DNA of 64,000 bases from Pelagibacterium limicola (GCF_015694405.1 NZ_JADQDB010000006.1:186001-250000); one strand, 5' to 3'; numbered from the stretch's first letter, positions 36,481-46,620 are shown. Made by a program: numbers and translations. Notes: generated by a model not told the origin, from the sequence alone.

Positions 36481-36845
36481 CGCCATTGGGCGCCAAGCTG
36501 CGACGGCTGCGCGACGAGCGCGGCATCGCGCTCAAGGACATGGCCAAGGCGCTCAATGTCTCGAGCGCCTACCTTTCCGCCCTCGAGCATGGACGCCGGG
36601 GCAAGCCGACCTGGTTCCTCGTCCAGCGCATTATCGCTTACTTTAACGTCATCTGGGACGAGGCCGAGGAAATCCAGCGCCTCGCCGAGATTTCCGATCC
36701 CAAGCCGGCCATAGACACATCCGGCATGGCCCCGGAGGCGACCGAGCTCGCCAACGTGCTGGCCCGCGAAATCGGCAGGCTTACGCCGGCCGATCTCAAG
36801 GCGCTGCGCGACGATATCGTTCGCCGCGCGGTCAGAAGAACCTAA
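36477..36845 (+). CDS. XRE-family helix-turn-helix regulator
   Basis: A 122-residue protein with an N-terminal Cro/CI HTH ([20 protein letters not shown] and [17 protein letters not shown], about residues 4-45) and a C-terminal region without a recognised sensor. Start ATG 36477 overlaps the Smr stop (ATGA), which together with frame and composition defines it. It converges on hslU with a 4-bp overlap. Conserved beside the Smr gene in Hyphomicrobiales; targets are unknown. Confidence 0.88.
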   Translation: MTPLGAKLRRLRDERGIALKDMAKALNVSSAYLSALEHGRRGKPTWFLVQRIIAYFNVIWDEAEEIQRLAEISDPKPAIDTSGMAPEATELANVLAREIGRLTPADLKALRDDIVRRAVRRT

Positions 36846-38155
36846 AGCACGTAGCGCGAAAGATCGGCGTCACCGGCCATCTTGCCCACTGTCTCGCGCA
36901 CGACGTCGCCGGTGATGGTCAGTGTCGTGCCCGCCTTGTCGGTGGCGGTGAACGAGATGTCTTCGACAAGCTTTTCCATGACGGTCTGGAGCCGCCGCGC
37001 ACCGATATTTTCCACCGACCCGTTGACTGAGACCGCGACGTCGGCAATCGCCTCGATGGCGTCGGGGGTAAATTCGAGCGTTACCTCCTCTGTGCCCATC
37101 AGCGCGACGTATTGCCGGATCAGCGAATATTCCGTGTCCGAAAGAATGCGCACGAAATCCTCGCGCGTCAGCGCCCGCAGTTCCACCCGGATTGGCAGGC
37201 GGCCCTGCAGTTCGGGCAGAAGGTCCGAGGGTTTGGAGACATGGAAGGCCCCCGAGGCGATGAAAAGGACATGATCGGTCTTGACCGGGCCGTATTTGGT
37301 CGCGACCGTCGTCCCCTCGATAAGCGGCAGGAGATCGCGCTGCACGCCTTCGCGTGACGGCCCCCCCGTCACCCCGCCTTCGCGCGCGGCCACCTTGTCG
37401 ATCTCGTCGAGAAAGACGATGCCGTGGTTTTCCACCAGCTCGATGGCTTCGGCGACCAGCTTGTCCTGGTCGAGCAGCTTGTCTGCCTCCTGGTCGATGA
37501 GAATGGCGTAGCTGTCGCGGACCTTGACCGTGCGCTTGGTGCCCTTGGCCCCAAACGCCTTGCCCAGCATGTCGGAAATATTGATCATCCCTCCGCCGCC
37601 GCCCGGCATGCCGGGAATGTCGAACATCGGAAAACCCTGCTGGGGCGAGGTGACCTCGATCTCGATGTCCTTGTCGTCGAGTTCGTTGGCACGCAGCTTC
37701 TTGCGGAAGGCCTCCCGGGTCGACGGCGTCGCCGACTGGCCGACCAACGCGTCGATGACCCGCTCCTCGGCATTGAGATGGGCCTTGGCCTTTACCTCGG
37801 CGCGCTTTTTCTCCTTGATCAGCACCAGCCCGTCCTCGACGAGATCGCGGATCATCTGCTCGACATCGCGCCCCACATAGCCCACCTCGGTGAACTTCGT
37901 CGCCTCAACCTTGACGAACGGCGCCTGGGCGAGCCGGGCCAGCCTTCGCGAAATCTCGGTCTTGCCCACGCCCGTCGGCCCGATCATCAGGATGTTCTTG
38001 GGGCTGACCTCGCGGCGCATGTCCTCGGGGAGCTGCTGGCGGCGCCAGCGGTTGCGCAACGCAATGGCGACGGCGCGCTTGGCATCGGACTGCCCGACGA
38101 TATAGCGGTCGAGCTCGGAAACGATCTCGCGGGGGGAGAAACTGTTTTCACTCAT
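36842..38155 (-). CDS. hslU: HslU ATPase of the HslUV protease
   Basis: A 437-residue AAA+ unfoldase that feeds HslV. N-terminal [21 protein letters not shown]-loop [15 protein letters not shown] (about 60-74), Walker [12 protein letters not shown] and the conserved C-terminal SRYVL needed to dock into HslV are all present. The I-domain is of normal size. Lies just after the frameshifted acetyltransferase gene. Confidence 0.97.
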   Translation of the reverse strand: MSENSFSPREIVSELDRYIVGQSDAKRAVAIALRNRWRRQQLPEDMRREVSPKNILMIGPTGVGKTEISRRLARLAQAPFVKVEATKFTEVGYVGRDVEQMIRDLVEDGLVLIKEKKRAEVKAKAHLNAEERVIDALVGQSATPSTREAFRKKLRANELDDKDIEIEVTSPQQGFPMFDIPGMPGGGGGMINISDMLGKAFGAKGTKRTVKVRDSYAILIDQEADKLLDQDKLVAEAIELVENHGIVFLDEIDKVAAREGGVTGGPSREGVQRDLLPLIEGTTVATKYGPVKTDHVLFIASGAFHVSKPSDLLPELQGRLPIRVELRALTREDFVRILSDTEYSLIRQYVALMGTEEVTLEFTPDAIEAIADVAVSVNGSVENIGARRLQTVMEKLVEDISFTATDKAGTTLTITGDVVRETVGKMAGDADLSRYVL

Positions 38156-38667
38156 CTAACGGCCTTCTTTGTCCAGAAAGCACATCATATGGTGCTCATC
38201 GATAAATTTGCCATCCACCAGCAAGGCCCGCGGCTGCGTGCCATAGGTGGTGAATCCGAACCGCCCGTAAAGCTGCTGGGCGGGAATATTCTCGACCCCC
38301 ACACCCAAGTGCACCTGCAGAACCCCGGCGCTCCTGGCATGGGCGAGGGCCGCGCCGATGAGAAGATCGGAAGCACCACGCCCGCGCGCCTCGGGGCGGA
38401 CATAACCCCCCAAAAGCCAGCCGCGATGCTGGACTTTGATCCAGTCTCGGGGGAAAAATTGGCGCTGCCGACCAGTCTATCGCCGTCAAAAACGCCGAAA
38501 AAGGCCCGCGATCCGGCGAGGAGACTGACCCATTCGGACGCCGGTCGCGCCTGCGCTTCCTCCGTCGCCTCGCCGAAAGCATGCGGCGCGTCGGCAAGCG
38601 CAAAGAGCCGCAAGGCACGATAGGCTTCGGCATCGTCTGCAGTGAGCCGGCGTACGGCGAACGCCAT
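38156..38667 (-). pseudogene. GNAT acetyltransferase, frameshifted at a homopolymer run
   Basis: Reading from ATG 38667, the first part (MAFAVRRLTADDAEAYRALR through IAAGFWG) is a GNAT N-terminus, but that frame then degenerates. The second half continues in another frame as GGYVRPEARGRGASDLLIGA (the acetyl-CoA-binding R-x-x-G-x-G/A motif) through to the stop at 38156. The switch coincides with a run of six C on the plus strand (38406-38411); a seventh would restore one ORF of about 170 codons. A GNAT gene at this place between hslV and hslU is common in Hyphomicrobiales. It may be a real inactivation, a slippage-controlled gene or a sequencing error. Confidence 0.85.
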
Positions 38668-39192
38668 CTACGAGGTCTCAAGCGTTTCGATGGTTACGTC
38701 GGCATTGGTATAAACGCAGATATCGGCGGCTATCTTCATCGCCTTCCGCGCAGTCTCCTCGGCGCTCTTGTCCGTTTCGGCCAGCGCGCGCGCTGCCGCC
38801 AGGGCGTAGTTGCCGCCCGACCCGATCGCTGCGATACCGTCTTCGGGCGAAAGCACGTCGCCCGTGCCGGTGAGGATCAGCGTATCGGACTTGTCGACGA
38901 CGATCATCATGGCTTCGAGCCGGCGCAGATAGCGGTCGGTCCGCCAGTCCTTGGCCAGTTCGACACAGGCCCGCATCAGCTGTCCGGGATATTGCTCGAG
39001 CTTGGCTTCGAGCCGCTCGGAAAGCGTGAAAGCGTCGGCAGTCGCCCCGGCAAATCCGGCAATCACCGAACCCCCAGCCAGCCGCCGCACCTTTTTGGCC
39101 GAATGCTTCATGACCGTCTGGCCCAGCGAAACCTGTCCGTCACCGGCCACCACGACCGAATTGCCCTTGCGAACCGATACGATTGTCGTCAT
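38668..39192 (-). CDS. hslV: HslV peptidase of the HslUV protease
   Basis: A 174-residue proteasome-like peptidase. Thr2 after the initiator Met is the nucleophile ([10 protein letters not shown]); [20 protein letters not shown] and [14 protein letters not shown] are further signatures. Directly abuts the acetyltransferase reading frame. A copy of the dispersed palindromic element (39216-39274) lies just upstream, so its promoter must be inside or beyond that repeat. Confidence 0.96.
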   Translation of the reverse strand: MTTIVSVRKGNSVVVAGDGQVSLGQTVMKHSAKKVRRLAGGSVIAGFAGATADAFTLSERLEAKLEQYPGQLMRACVELAKDWRTDRYLRRLEAMMIVVDKSDTLILTGTGDVLSPEDGIAAIGSGGNYALAAARALAETDKSAEETARKAMKIAADICVYTNADVTIETLETS

Positions 39193-39215
39193 CGGGGATT
39201 AGCCTTCCATTTTCC

Positions 39216-39274
39216 GGAGCGTTTTCGGGAAAAATGGGTACCACCTTTCCGGTTCGAAAACGCGACAAATCAAA
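39216..39274. repeat. Dispersed palindromic repeat, copy A
   Basis: Begins GAGCGTTTTCGGG and ends GAAAACGCGACAAA, with GGTACC in the middle, forming an imperfect inverted repeat. It aligns without gaps to the element at 44174. Sequences of this type (GCGTTTTC...GAAAACGC) are, as I recall, abundant between genes in Rhizobiales genomes. Confidence 0.8.
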
Positions 39275-39421
39275 TATGCAGCGCCTTGAGATCAGCGCGC
39301 CGTTGGCCCTTTATTTAGGATCGCACGGCATAAATGCAAATCGCCGGGTGCGCGCCGGGGCTTTTCGCCCGGGCCATGACCTGTTACAGCGTCCGCGAGC
39401 CATTTCTGGAGGGCCGGGCCC

Positions 39422-40009
39422 ATGCGCAAGGCAAGCCTTGAGCGCAAGACCAACGAAACCGCCATTTCCATCACCGTCGATCTCGACGGCACGGGCAAGC
39501 GCACGATCGAGACCGGGGTCGGGTTTTTCGACCACATGCTCGACCAGCTCGCGCGCCACTCCCTGGTGGATATGACCATAACTGCCAAGGGAGATCTTCA
39601 TATCGACGATCACCACACGGTGGAAGACGTGGGCATTGCGCTGGGCATGGCGTTCCGCGAGGCGTTGGCCGAGAAAAAGGGCATCGTGCGTTACGGGTCG
39701 TGCGACCTCGTGATGGACGGCACCAAATCCTCGGTTGCGCTCGATCTTTCCGGCCGCGCCTTTCTCGTCTGGCGCGTGGCGTTCACCAGTCCCAAGATCG
39801 GCGATTTCGATACCGAACTGGTCCGCGAGTTTTTCCAGGCTTTTGCGGCCAATGCCGGTATCACGCTTCATGCCGAGCTGGTCTATGGCGATAACAACCA
39901 CCATATTGCCGAGAGCCTGTTCAAGGCACTGGCAAGGGCGCTGAGGCAGGCCGTCGAGATCGATCCGCGCATGAGCGGGGAAATCCCTTCGACTAAGGGC
40001 GCGCTGTAA
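39422..40009 (+). CDS. hisB: Imidazoleglycerol-phosphate dehydratase
   Basis: A 195-residue monofunctional IGPD for the seventh step of histidine synthesis. The manganese-binding motifs [15 protein letters not shown] and [14 protein letters not shown], and later [17 protein letters not shown], are intact. No phosphatase domain is fused, as is usual in alphaproteobacteria. First gene of the his cluster running to coaA. Confidence 0.96.
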   Translation: MRKASLERKTNETAISITVDLDGTGKRTIETGVGFFDHMLDQLARHSLVDMTITAKGDLHIDDHHTVEDVGIALGMAFREALAEKKGIVRYGSCDLVMDGTKSSVALDLSGRAFLVWRVAFTSPKIGDFDTELVREFFQAFAANAGITLHAELVYGDNNHHIAESLFKALARALRQAVEIDPRMSGEIPSTKGAL

Positions 40010-40036
40010 TATCATCCCCCTACGGGATTTCCGGTT

Positions 40037-40405
40037 ATGAGCATTTTCGCAATCCATTCGCGGCCCGAAGAAGGGCCGGAGGCCATCGAGGCGGTGCCCG
40101 AGCGCTTCGTCTGGTCGGCCTTCCTGTTCACCCCCTTCTGGGCGCTGGCAAAGCATGCCTGGGCGTTCCTTGCGCTCTGGCTTCTCGTTGTTGCCATCCT
40201 TGCCATTGCGCATGCCCAGATCGGGGTTGAGGCAGCTGCCACGCTTTACGGCCTCTTTGCGCTCTGGAGCGGTTTTGCAGCCCCCGGAATCATCAACCGC
40301 ACCTTGATGCGGGCCGGTTGGCTTGCGCATGGCGATCTGGCCGCGTCGGACCGTGAAACGGCCGAGCGGGCATGGCTCGAAAGGGTTTATGGAGCGGCCA
40401 GGTGA
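40037..40405 (+). CDS. DUF2628 membrane protein
   Basis: A 122-residue protein with about three hydrophobic segments and the DUF2628 pattern ([21 protein letters not shown]). It stands between hisB and hisH, where many Hyphomicrobiales carry a DUF2628 gene, and overlaps the hisH GTG start. No biochemical role in histidine synthesis is known; its place is probably positional linkage. Confidence 0.85.
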   Translation: MSIFAIHSRPEEGPEAIEAVPERFVWSAFLFTPFWALAKHAWAFLALWLLVVAILAIAHAQIGVEAAATLYGLFALWSGFAAPGIINRTLMRAGWLAHGDLAASDRETAERAWLERVYGAAR

Positions 40406-41052
40406 GCGAAACCGTCGCCATTATCGATTACGGCGCGGGCAATCTGCGTTCGGCGGAAAAAGCCTTTGCCCGCGCTGCAGAAGCGACCGGGGCTGAAATC
40501 GTCGTCACCGCCGATGCCGGTCTGGTCGCCCGCGCAGACCGCATCGTTCTCCCCGGCGTCGGTGCCTTCGCCGATTGCATGGCGGGGCTCGAGGCCGTGC
40601 CGGGCATGATCGAGGTGCTCGAAGAGGCGGTGATAAAATCCGCGCGGCCCTTTTTCGGCATTTGCGTGGGGATGCAGCTTCTGGCGAGCGTCGGCCGTGA
40701 GAAGATCGAAACCGAGGGGCTCGGCTGGATTCCCGGCGCCGTCGAAAAAATCACGCCAGCGGACCCGACACTCAAGATCCCGCATATGGGCTGGAATACG
40801 CTCGTGCTTGATCGGCCCCATATCCTGTTCGACGGGGTCGAAACGGGGCCCGATGGCCTTCATGCCTATTTCGTCCATTCCTATCATTTCGCGCTCGACG
40901 ATAACGCCGACCGTGTCGCGACCGCCGATTATGGTGGGCCGATCACCGCGGCGGTCGGACGCGGCAATGTCTTCGGCACCCAGTTCCACCCCGAAAAGAG
41001 CCAGGCACTCGGTCTTGCGCTCATCGGCAATTTTTTGAGGTGGAAACCATGA
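40402..41052 (+). CDS. hisH: Imidazole glycerol phosphate synthase, glutaminase subunit
   Basis: A 216-residue class I glutamine amidotransferase giving ammonia to HisF. Nucleophile Cys88 is in [11 protein letters not shown]; the catalytic His-Glu is in [11 protein letters not shown] near the C-terminus. The start is GTG 40402 ([14 protein letters not shown]), overlapping the previous stop as GTGA and preceded by GGAG. Overlaps hisA by 4 bp. Confidence 0.95.
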   Translation: MSETVAIIDYGAGNLRSAEKAFARAAEATGAEIVVTADAGLVARADRIVLPGVGAFADCMAGLEAVPGMIEVLEEAVIKSARPFFGICVGMQLLASVGREKIETEGLGWIPGAVEKITPADPTLKIPHMGWNTLVLDRPHILFDGVETGPDGLHAYFVHSYHFALDDNADRVATADYGGPITAAVGRGNVFGTQFHPEKSQALGLALIGNFLRWKP

Positions 41053-41783
41053 TTCTCTTTCCCGCCATCGATCTCAAAGACGGCCAGTGCGTGCGCCTCA
41101 GGCTTGGCGACATGGACCAGGCGACGGTGTTTAACGATGATCCGGCAGCGCAGGCCAAAAGCTTCGAGGAGCAGGGGTTTAAATATCTCCACGTCGTCGA
41201 TCTCAACGGCGCGTTTGCGGGTGAGAGCGTCAACGGAAAGGCGGTCGAGGCAATTCTCAACGCCGTCGAATTCCCCGTCCAGCTCGGCGGCGGAATCCGT
41301 ACCCTTGCCCATATCGAAAGCTGGCTTGAAAAGGGATTAGCCCGCGTCATCCTCGGCACCGTCGCCGTGCGCGATCCCGAACTGGTCAAGGCCGCCTGCA
41401 AGGCGTTCCCCGGCCGGGTCGCGGTGGGGATCGATGCGCGCGCCGGCAAGGTCGCCGTCGAGGGATGGGCCGAGACATCCGAACTGACCGCTATCGAATT
41501 GGCAAAGCGCTTCGAGGGCGCTGGCGTTGCCGCGATCATCTATACCGATATCGACCGCGATGGCGTGCTCGCCGGAATCAACTGGGCCTCGACGCTCGAC
41601 CTGGCCAATGCCACTTCCATCCCCGTCATCGCCTCGGGCGGTCTTGCCTCGATGGACGACATCAGGCGGATGACCGAGCCCGATGCGCAAATTCTCGAAG
41701 GCGCCATATCGGGGCGCGCGCTTTACGACGGGCGCATTGATTCACGTGAAGCACTCGCCGTCCTGAAAGCCTCCGGAAAATGA
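41049..41783 (+). CDS. hisA: ProFAR isomerase
   Basis: A 244-residue TIM-barrel isomerase. [17 protein letters not shown] carries the first catalytic Asp and [14 protein letters not shown] the second-half Asp. ATG 41049 overlaps the hisH stop. A parS-like sequence lies within the last codons (41738-41753). Coupled downstream to a small membrane protein gene. Confidence 0.95.
   Translation: MILFPAIDLKDGQCVRLRLGDMDQATVFNDDPAAQAKSFEEQGFKYLHVVDLNGAFAGESVNGKAVEAILNAVEFPVQLGGGIRTLAHIESWLEKGLARVILGTVAVRDPELVKAACKAFPGRVAVGIDARAGKVAVEGWAETSELTAIELAKRFEGAGVAAIIYTDIDRDGVLAGINWASTLDLANATSIPVIASGGLASMDDIRRMTEPDAQILEGAISGRALYDGRIDSREALAVLKASGK
41738..41753. promoter_or_regulatory. parS-like site at the 3' end of hisA
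   Basis: TGATTCACGTGAAGCA matches parS at 14 of 16 positions. It encodes DSREA with serine TCA, the same unusual codon pair (TCA CGT) seen at the maf site. Confidence 0.55.
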
Positions 41784-42115
41784 CCGCTTCGCGGCCGGTT
41801 CGGTTTCCCTGGAAACTGCATCTCGTGATCGTTGCCGTCATCGTCCTTGTCCCCCTGCTGCCCGTGATTTCCGTCATCATTGCTTCCATCATCGCCGAGA
41901 CCAATGGCTGCCGGCTCGATGAGGCAGGGTCCTACCCCTGTGTCGTCATGGGTCGCGATCTGGGAAGCCTTCTGGCGGTCATGTTCGTGCTCGGCTGGTT
42001 CGCGCTGGCGACTTTGCCGCTCGGGGCGACCGGGCTGGCCATATGGCTGGTTGGCCTTCTGGCACATCTGGTGTACCACCACCGCAGGCGCTTCCGATCC
42101 GGACTCAGACCATGA
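41780..42115 (+). CDS. Small unnamed membrane protein within the his operon
   Basis: A 111-residue protein with two to three hydrophobic helices: residues about 14-38 and 60-98. Between them is a short loop with [20 protein letters not shown], where two cysteines flank an acidic stretch and could form a periplasmic disulfide. The same loop pattern (NGC...PC.V.G.D.G) recurs, from memory, in small uncharacterised bacterial membrane proteins. Starts and ends with 4-bp overlaps to hisA and hisF, so it is surely translated. Function unknown; I see no sign of a histidine-pathway role. Confidence 0.83.
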   Translation: MTASRPVRFPWKLHLVIVAVIVLVPLLPVISVIIASIIAETNGCRLDEAGSYPCVVMGRDLGSLLAVMFVLGWFALATLPLGATGLAIWLVGLLAHLVYHHRRRFRSGLRP

Positions 42116-42885
42116 CATTGAAAGCCCGCATCATCCCCTGCCTCGACGTCAAGGACGGCCGCGTCGTCAAGGGCGTAAACTTCGTCGATTTGCGCGATGC
42201 CGGCGATCCGGTCGAGGCGGCCATCGCCTACGATGCCGCCGGCGCCGACGAATTGTGTTTCCTCGATATCGCCGCCTCCCATGAGGGGCGCGAGACGATT
42301 TTCGATGTCGTTGCACGGACCGCCGAGCACTGCTTCATGCCCGTGACAGTGGGCGGTGGCGTGCGGTCGGTCGAGGACATCCGCAAGCTCCTGCTCTCTG
42401 GAGCCGACAAGGTCTCGATCAATTCCGCTGCCGTTGCCGACCCCGATTTCGTGGCGCGCGCCGCCGACAAGTTCGGGAATCAGTGCATCGTCGTTTCGGT
42501 CGACGCCAAGCGCGGCGGGTCGGGAAGCTGGGAAATCTTCACCCATGGCGGGCGCAATCCCACGGGGATCAATGCGGTCGAATTCGCCGTCCGTGCCGCC
42601 GAACGCGGCGCGGGCGAGCTGCTCGTCACCTCGATGGACCGAGACGGCACGAAATCGGGTTTCGACATCGGCTTGACACGCACCATCGCCGACGCGGTGG
42701 ACGTACCCGTCATCGCCTCGGGCGGGGTCGGGACGCTCGATCATCTGGTCGAGGGCATCCGCGATGGGCATGCGACGGCGGTTCTCGCCGCCTCGATCTT
42801 TCACTTCGGCACCTATACGATAGAGGCGGCCAAAGCCCATATGGCAGAGGCGGGCATTCCGATGCGCCTCGACCGGGCCGCCTGA
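42112..42885 (+). CDS. hisF: Imidazole glycerol phosphate synthase, cyclase subunit
   Basis: A 257-residue TIM-barrel cyclase pairing with His[19 protein letters not shown] holds the first catalytic Asp; [13 protein letters not shown] the second; phosphate-binding loops [11 protein letters not shown] and [11 protein letters not shown] are clear. ATG 42112 overlaps the preceding stop. Confidence 0.96.
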   Translation: MTLKARIIPCLDVKDGRVVKGVNFVDLRDAGDPVEAAIAYDAAGADELCFLDIAASHEGRETIFDVVARTAEHCFMPVTVGGGVRSVEDIRKLLLSGADKVSINSAAVADPDFVARAADKFGNQCIVVSVDAKRGGSGSWEIFTHGGRNPTGINAVEFAVRAAERGAGELLVTSMDRDGTKSGFDIGLTRTIADAVDVPVIASGGVGTLDHLVEGIRDGHATAVLAASIFHFGTYTIEAAKAHMAEAGIPMRLDRAA

Positions 42886-42894
42886 GGGGGGACT

Positions 42895-43215
42895 ATGCGT
42901 TTTACCATTGAGGCGCTCGACGCCCGGCTGGCCGAGCGGGCCAAGGCCTCGCCCGAGGACTCCTATACGGCAAAGCTCATTGCCGGGGGCGTCGAAAAAT
43001 GCGCCCAGAAGCTCGGAGAGGAGGCGGTTGAAACCGTGATCGCCGCGCTTTCCGAGGACCCTACCGAACTCGTCAAGGAAAGCGCCGACCTCCTTTACCA
43101 CCTCCTCGTGCTCCTGCGCGCCAAGGGTATCAGCCTCTCGCATGTCAGTGCCGAGCTCGACCGGCGCACGGCGATGAGCGGGCTGGCCGAAAAGGCCGCG
43201 CGGGATGGAGCCTGA
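42895..43215 (+). CDS. hisE: Phosphoribosyl-ATP pyrophosphatase
   Basis: A 106-residue all-alpha MazG-like enzyme for the second step of histidine synthesis. [20 protein letters not shown] and [14 protein letters not shown] hold the acidic metal-binding residues. GGGGG precedes the ATG. The cyclohydrolase hisI is separate and not in the window, typical for the group. Confidence 0.94.
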   Translation: MRFTIEALDARLAERAKASPEDSYTAKLIAGGVEKCAQKLGEEAVETVIAALSEDPTELVKESADLLYHLLVLLRAKGISLSHVSAELDRRTAMSGLAEKAARDGA

Positions 43216-43226
43216 GCCGGACCCCG

Positions 43227-44174
43227 ATGCCCCATAAGCTCAAATACGCACCCTATATCACCTTCACGCTGGCCGAATGGGCGCGGCTGAGGGCCGACGA
43301 GCCGATGACGCTCGACGCCAGCGATATCGATCATCTGCGCGCGCTCAACGATCCGATCTCGCTCGCTGAAGCTGAAATCGTCTATCTGCCTCTGACGCGG
43401 CTGCTGACCTTTTACGTCGAGGCCGTGCAGGGCCTCCACGCGGTCTCAACGCGATTCCTGGGGCATAATGGCGCCAAGGTGCCTTTCATTATCGGTGTCG
43501 CCGGATCGGTGGCGGTGGGCAAGTCGACGACGGCGCGTATCCTGCGCGCGCTTTTGCGCCGCTGGCCGTCCTCCCCGCGCGTCGATCTCGTCACGACCGA
43601 CGGGTTTCTTTACCCCAACAAGGTACTGACCGAACGCGGGCTGATGGAGCGCAAGGGATTTCCCGAAAGCTACGACCGCGCAGCCTTCGTCAACTTTCTT
43701 GCGGCCATCAAGTCGGGTCAGCCCAAGGTCTCTGCCCCCGTCTATTCGCACCTCGTCTATGACGTCGTGCCCGGCGAAAAAGTGGTGGTCGACAATCCCG
43801 ACATCCTGATCGTCGAGGGGCTCAACATTCTCCAGCCCGGCGACCTGCCGAAATCCGGCACCCCCATCGTCTTTGCTTCCGATTTCATCGATTTCTCGAT
43901 TTATATCGATGCCGACGAGGATGTGCTTGAAACCTGGTATGTCGAGCGGTTCATGAAGCTGCGCGAAACTGCCTTCCGCGACCCCAAGAGCTTCTTTACC
44001 CGTTTTGCCGAACTCTCCGAACCAGCGGCGGTGGCGACCGCGCAGACGATCTGGCAGAACATCAACCTGCCCAATCTGAGAGAAAATATCCTGCCCACAC
44101 GCAGCCGCGCCCACCTCGTTCTGAAAAAAGGCGCCGACCATGCAATCCACGAAGTGGTGCTGAGGAAGATCTAG
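43227..44174 (+). CDS. coaA: Pantothenate kinase (type I)
   Basis: A 315-residue P-loop kinase that commits pantothenate to CoA. P-loop [18 protein letters not shown] (about 90-107), then [12 protein letters not shown] and [11 protein letters not shown] are the family motifs. Gene order hisE-coaA is standard in Hyphomicrobiales. With coaE at 32.4 kb, the window encodes the first and last steps of CoA synthesis. Followed immediately by repeat copy B. Confidence 0.96.
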   Translation: MPHKLKYAPYITFTLAEWARLRADEPMTLDASDIDHLRALNDPISLAEAEIVYLPLTRLLTFYVEAVQGLHAVSTRFLGHNGAKVPFIIGVAGSVAVGKSTTARILRALLRRWPSSPRVDLVTTDGFLYPNKVLTERGLMERKGFPESYDRAAFVNFLAAIKSGQPKVSAPVYSHLVYDVVPGEKVVVDNPDILIVEGLNILQPGDLPKSGTPIVFASDFIDFSIYIDADEDVLETWYVERFMKLRETAFRDPKSFFTRFAELSEPAAVATAQTIWQNINLPNLRENILPTRSRAHLVLKKGADHAIHEVVLRKI

Positions 44175-44279
44175 AGCGTTTTCGGCGACAGTGGATACCA
44201 CTTATGCGGTTTGAAAACGCGGCAAATACCAACCCGGAGCTCCCATTCCGATTTCGATCGGAATGGAAAACGCCCTAGA
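44174..44279. repeat. Dispersed palindromic repeat, copy B (longer form)
   Basis: GAGCGTTTTCGGC...TGAAAACGCGGCAAA aligns gap-free with copy A (39216-39274). It continues with a second palindrome (CCATTCCGAT-TTCG-ATCGGAATGG, about 44244-44267) and ends in GAAAACGCCCTAGA. This tail is missing from copy A. It separates coaA from the convergent kinase gene. Confidence 0.8.
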
Positions 44280-45276
44280 CCGCGATCCCCTCGCCCCGCG
44301 CGAGGACCTTCAAGTCCGCCACCGGCCGCGCGCCGATATGGGAGATGACTTCCGAGGCCGCAAGGCAACCCAGCCGCAGCGCTTCTTCCATCGATTGCCC
44401 GCGTGCATTGGCAAGAAGGAACCCGGCGGCGAAGAGATCGCCCGCGCCGGTGACGTCCACCACCTCGGGCACGGGAAACGCGGGCACCGAAACGATCTCG
44501 CCCTCAGCAATCGCCATCGCCCCGCGCGAACCCATCGTCACGGCCGCGACCTCGGCGTCCTTGGCGAGTTCGCGTACGGCCGTGTTGATGTTGTCGGTCT
44601 GGTAAAGCGCCTTGGCTTCCTCGATATTGGCAAAGACGTAATCCATCGTCTTTGAGCGGATGAGATCGAGAAACTCGACACGGTAGCGATTGACGCAGAA
44701 CGGGTCCGATAGCGTGATCGCCGCGGCGCGTTCGTTCTTGTGCGCGAAATGGGCCGCCTTGATGAAGGCTTTTTTGGCTTCGGGGGGATCCCAGAGATAC
44801 CCCTCCATATAGGTGACCGCCGCACCACCGATGGTCTCCTCGACGATGTCGGCTTCCATGAGCTGCTGGCTGGCGCCGAGATAGGTGTTCATGGTGCGCT
44901 CGCCATCGGGCGTGACGAGGATCATCGAGCGTGCCGTTGCGGCACCGTCCCGCAAATCCGGCGTAGCAAAATGGATGCCGTTGTCGTCGAAATCGGCGCG
45001 GAAAACCGCGCCCAGTTCGTCATCGGCCACCTTGCCCACAAACGCAGCCCGCCCGCCAAGCGCGGCAACGCCCGCCGCGGTATTGGCTGCCGACCCCCCC
45101 GGAATCATCTTTTTTGCTGCAGGCATGCGCGCATAAAGATCGGCCGAGCGTTCGGCTTCGATCAGATGCATGATCGACTTGGTCATGCCTTCTTCCGCGA
45201 TGAAGGCGTCGGTAACGGGAGCGATCACGTCGACAATCGCGTTGCCGATGGTCAGAACGTCGAACCTCGTGGACAT
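44275..45276 (-). CDS. Adenosine kinase, PfkB family
   Basis: A 333-residue ribokinase-fold kinase. MIPGGSAANTAAGVAALGGR is the first PfkB signature and VVDVTGAGDLFAAGFLLA the second, with the catalytic Asp. This subgroup is annotated as adenosine kinase in Hyphomicrobiales; other nucleoside or sugar substrates cannot be excluded. ATG 45276 follows GGAG; an in-frame GTG two codons upstream is less likely. Confidence 0.88.
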   Translation of the reverse strand: MSTRFDVLTIGNAIVDVIAPVTDAFIAEEGMTKSIMHLIEAERSADLYARMPAAKKMIPGGSAANTAAGVAALGGRAAFVGKVADDELGAVFRADFDDNGIHFATPDLRDGAATARSMILVTPDGERTMNTYLGASQQLMEADIVEETIGGAAVTYMEGYLWDPPEAKKAFIKAAHFAHKNERAAAITLSDPFCVNRYRVEFLDLIRSKTMDYVFANIEEAKALYQTDNINTAVRELAKDAEVAAVTMGSRGAMAIAEGEIVSVPAFPVPEVVDVTGAGDLFAAGFLLANARGQSMEEALRLGCLAASEVISHIGARPVADLKVLARGEGIAV

Positions 45277-45339
45277 CGGCACTCCGGATTTGCCAGTTTG
45301 CTCTTCGCTTAAGCCAAGCTCGGCATCAACGCAACCAAC

Positions 45340-45996
45340 TCATGCGGTGGTCTTGGCGGGATAGCGGCACCAGTTCGCGATGATGCAGTTGGGGCAATCG
45401 GGCTTGCGTGCCTTGCATACATAGCGCCCGTGAAGGATCAGCCAGTGATGAGCGTGCAGCAGGTATTGCTTGGGCACACGGGCTTCGAGCTTGGTTTCGA
45501 CCTCGAGGGGGGTCTTGCCGGGAGCGATTCCCGTCCGGTTGCCGACGCGGAAAAGATGGGTGTCGACCGCAATCGTGGGCTGGCCAAAACCGATATTGAG
45601 CACCACATTGGCTGTCTTGCGCCCCACCCCGGGGAGCTTTTCGAGGGCTTCTCGCGTTGCGGGAACCTCGCTTTCGTGTTCGGCAATCAGAGCCTTGGAC
45701 AGGAGGAACACGTTTTTGGCCTTGTTGCGGTAAAGGCCGATGGTCTTGATGTGTTCGCGAATTTTTTCTTCGCCCAGCGCCACCATCTTTTCGGGGCTGT
45801 CGGCAACGGCAAACAGCGCCTTTGTCGCCTTGTTGACCCCGACATCGGTCGCTTGCGCTGAAAGGACGACGGCGACGAGCAAGGTGAAGATATTGACGTA
45901 GTCGAGCTCCCCCTTGGGCTCGGGATTGGCGCGCGAGAAGGCTTCAAAGATCTCGGCGATCTCGACATTGGAGGGCGTGTGGTGTCGGGGGCTCAC
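45340..45996 (-). CDS. nth: Endonuclease III
   Basis: A 218-residue DNA glycosylase/AP lyase removing oxidised pyrimidines. HhH motif LPGVGRKTANVVL with the catalytic Lys, followed by VDTHLFRVGNRTG with the Asp. The [4Fe-4S] cluster cysteines 194, 201, 204 and 210 have the exact C-X6-C-X2-C-X5-C spacing. The start codon is GTG 45996 with a poor Shine-Dalgarno, so the N-terminal few residues are uncertain. Divergent from the DUF2244 gene. Confidence 0.95.
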   Translation of the reverse strand: MSPRHHTPSNVEIAEIFEAFSRANPEPKGELDYVNIFTLLVAVVLSAQATDVGVNKATKALFAVADSPEKMVALGEEKIREHIKTIGLYRNKAKNVFLLSKALIAEHESEVPATREALEKLPGVGRKTANVVLNIGFGQPTIAVDTHLFRVGNRTGIAPGKTPLEVETKLEARVPKQYLLHAHHWLILHGRYVCKARKPDCPNCIIANWCRYPAKTTA

Positions 45997-46078
45997 GGGA
46001 AGGGGGGCTTTGCCATTGTGTTTTTGTCTTTATGGTCTTTTAGTTGAGGGGTGAGAGAGAGCAACCCCCGTTTCGTCA

Positions 46079-46564
46079 ATGACCGACGCCGCGATTGAAA
46101 AGCAAAGCCCGCTCTTTTCGGCCCTTTTGACCCCGCACAGGGCGATGAGCAGAAAGGCTATCCGCTGGGTGGTGGCTATTGCCGCCATCCTCGCTTCGAT
46201 CCCTGGGGTCACCTTTTATGCCATGGGCGCATGGCCGGTCGTGGGGCTCCTGGGCGTCGATATCCTCGCGCTCTGGTGGGCGCTCTCCGCATCGCTCAAA
46301 TCGGGCGAGGCCTATGAGGAAATAACCCTCTGGCCGGACGCGCTCGATATCCGGCGTGTCAACCCGCGAGGCAGGGAGACGCATTTTTCATTCAACCCGT
46401 TTTACGTGCGCTTTTCGGTGGTGCGCGACAATGAAAACCGGGTGACGGCGCTGAAATTGATGACGCGCGGCAAGCAAACCGAAATCGGCCGCTTCCTGAC
46501 GCCCTATGACAAGGACCAGTTCGCCAGAACCTTTGCGGATGCGCTCCGCCGCGCGAAGGGCTAA
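46079..46564 (+). CDS. DUF2244 membrane protein
   Basis: A 161-residue protein with two hydrophobic helices (about 28-70) and a soluble C-terminal half rich in beta-forming residues, in the DUF2244 pattern (LTPHRAMSRKAIRWVV, then EEITLWPDALDIRR). nth-DUF2244-ada neighbours are common in Hyphomicrobiales. Function unknown. Confidence 0.85.
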   Translation: MTDAAIEKQSPLFSALLTPHRAMSRKAIRWVVAIAAILASIPGVTFYAMGAWPVVGLLGVDILALWWALSASLKSGEAYEEITLWPDALDIRRVNPRGRETHFSFNPFYVRFSVVRDNENRVTALKLMTRGKQTEIGRFLTPYDKDQFARTFADALRRAKG

Positions 46565-46620
46565 AAAGACGGCGTAAAAATCGGGTCGCCGCGCCGCCGC
46601 TCTGCGCCTATTGTCGGATC

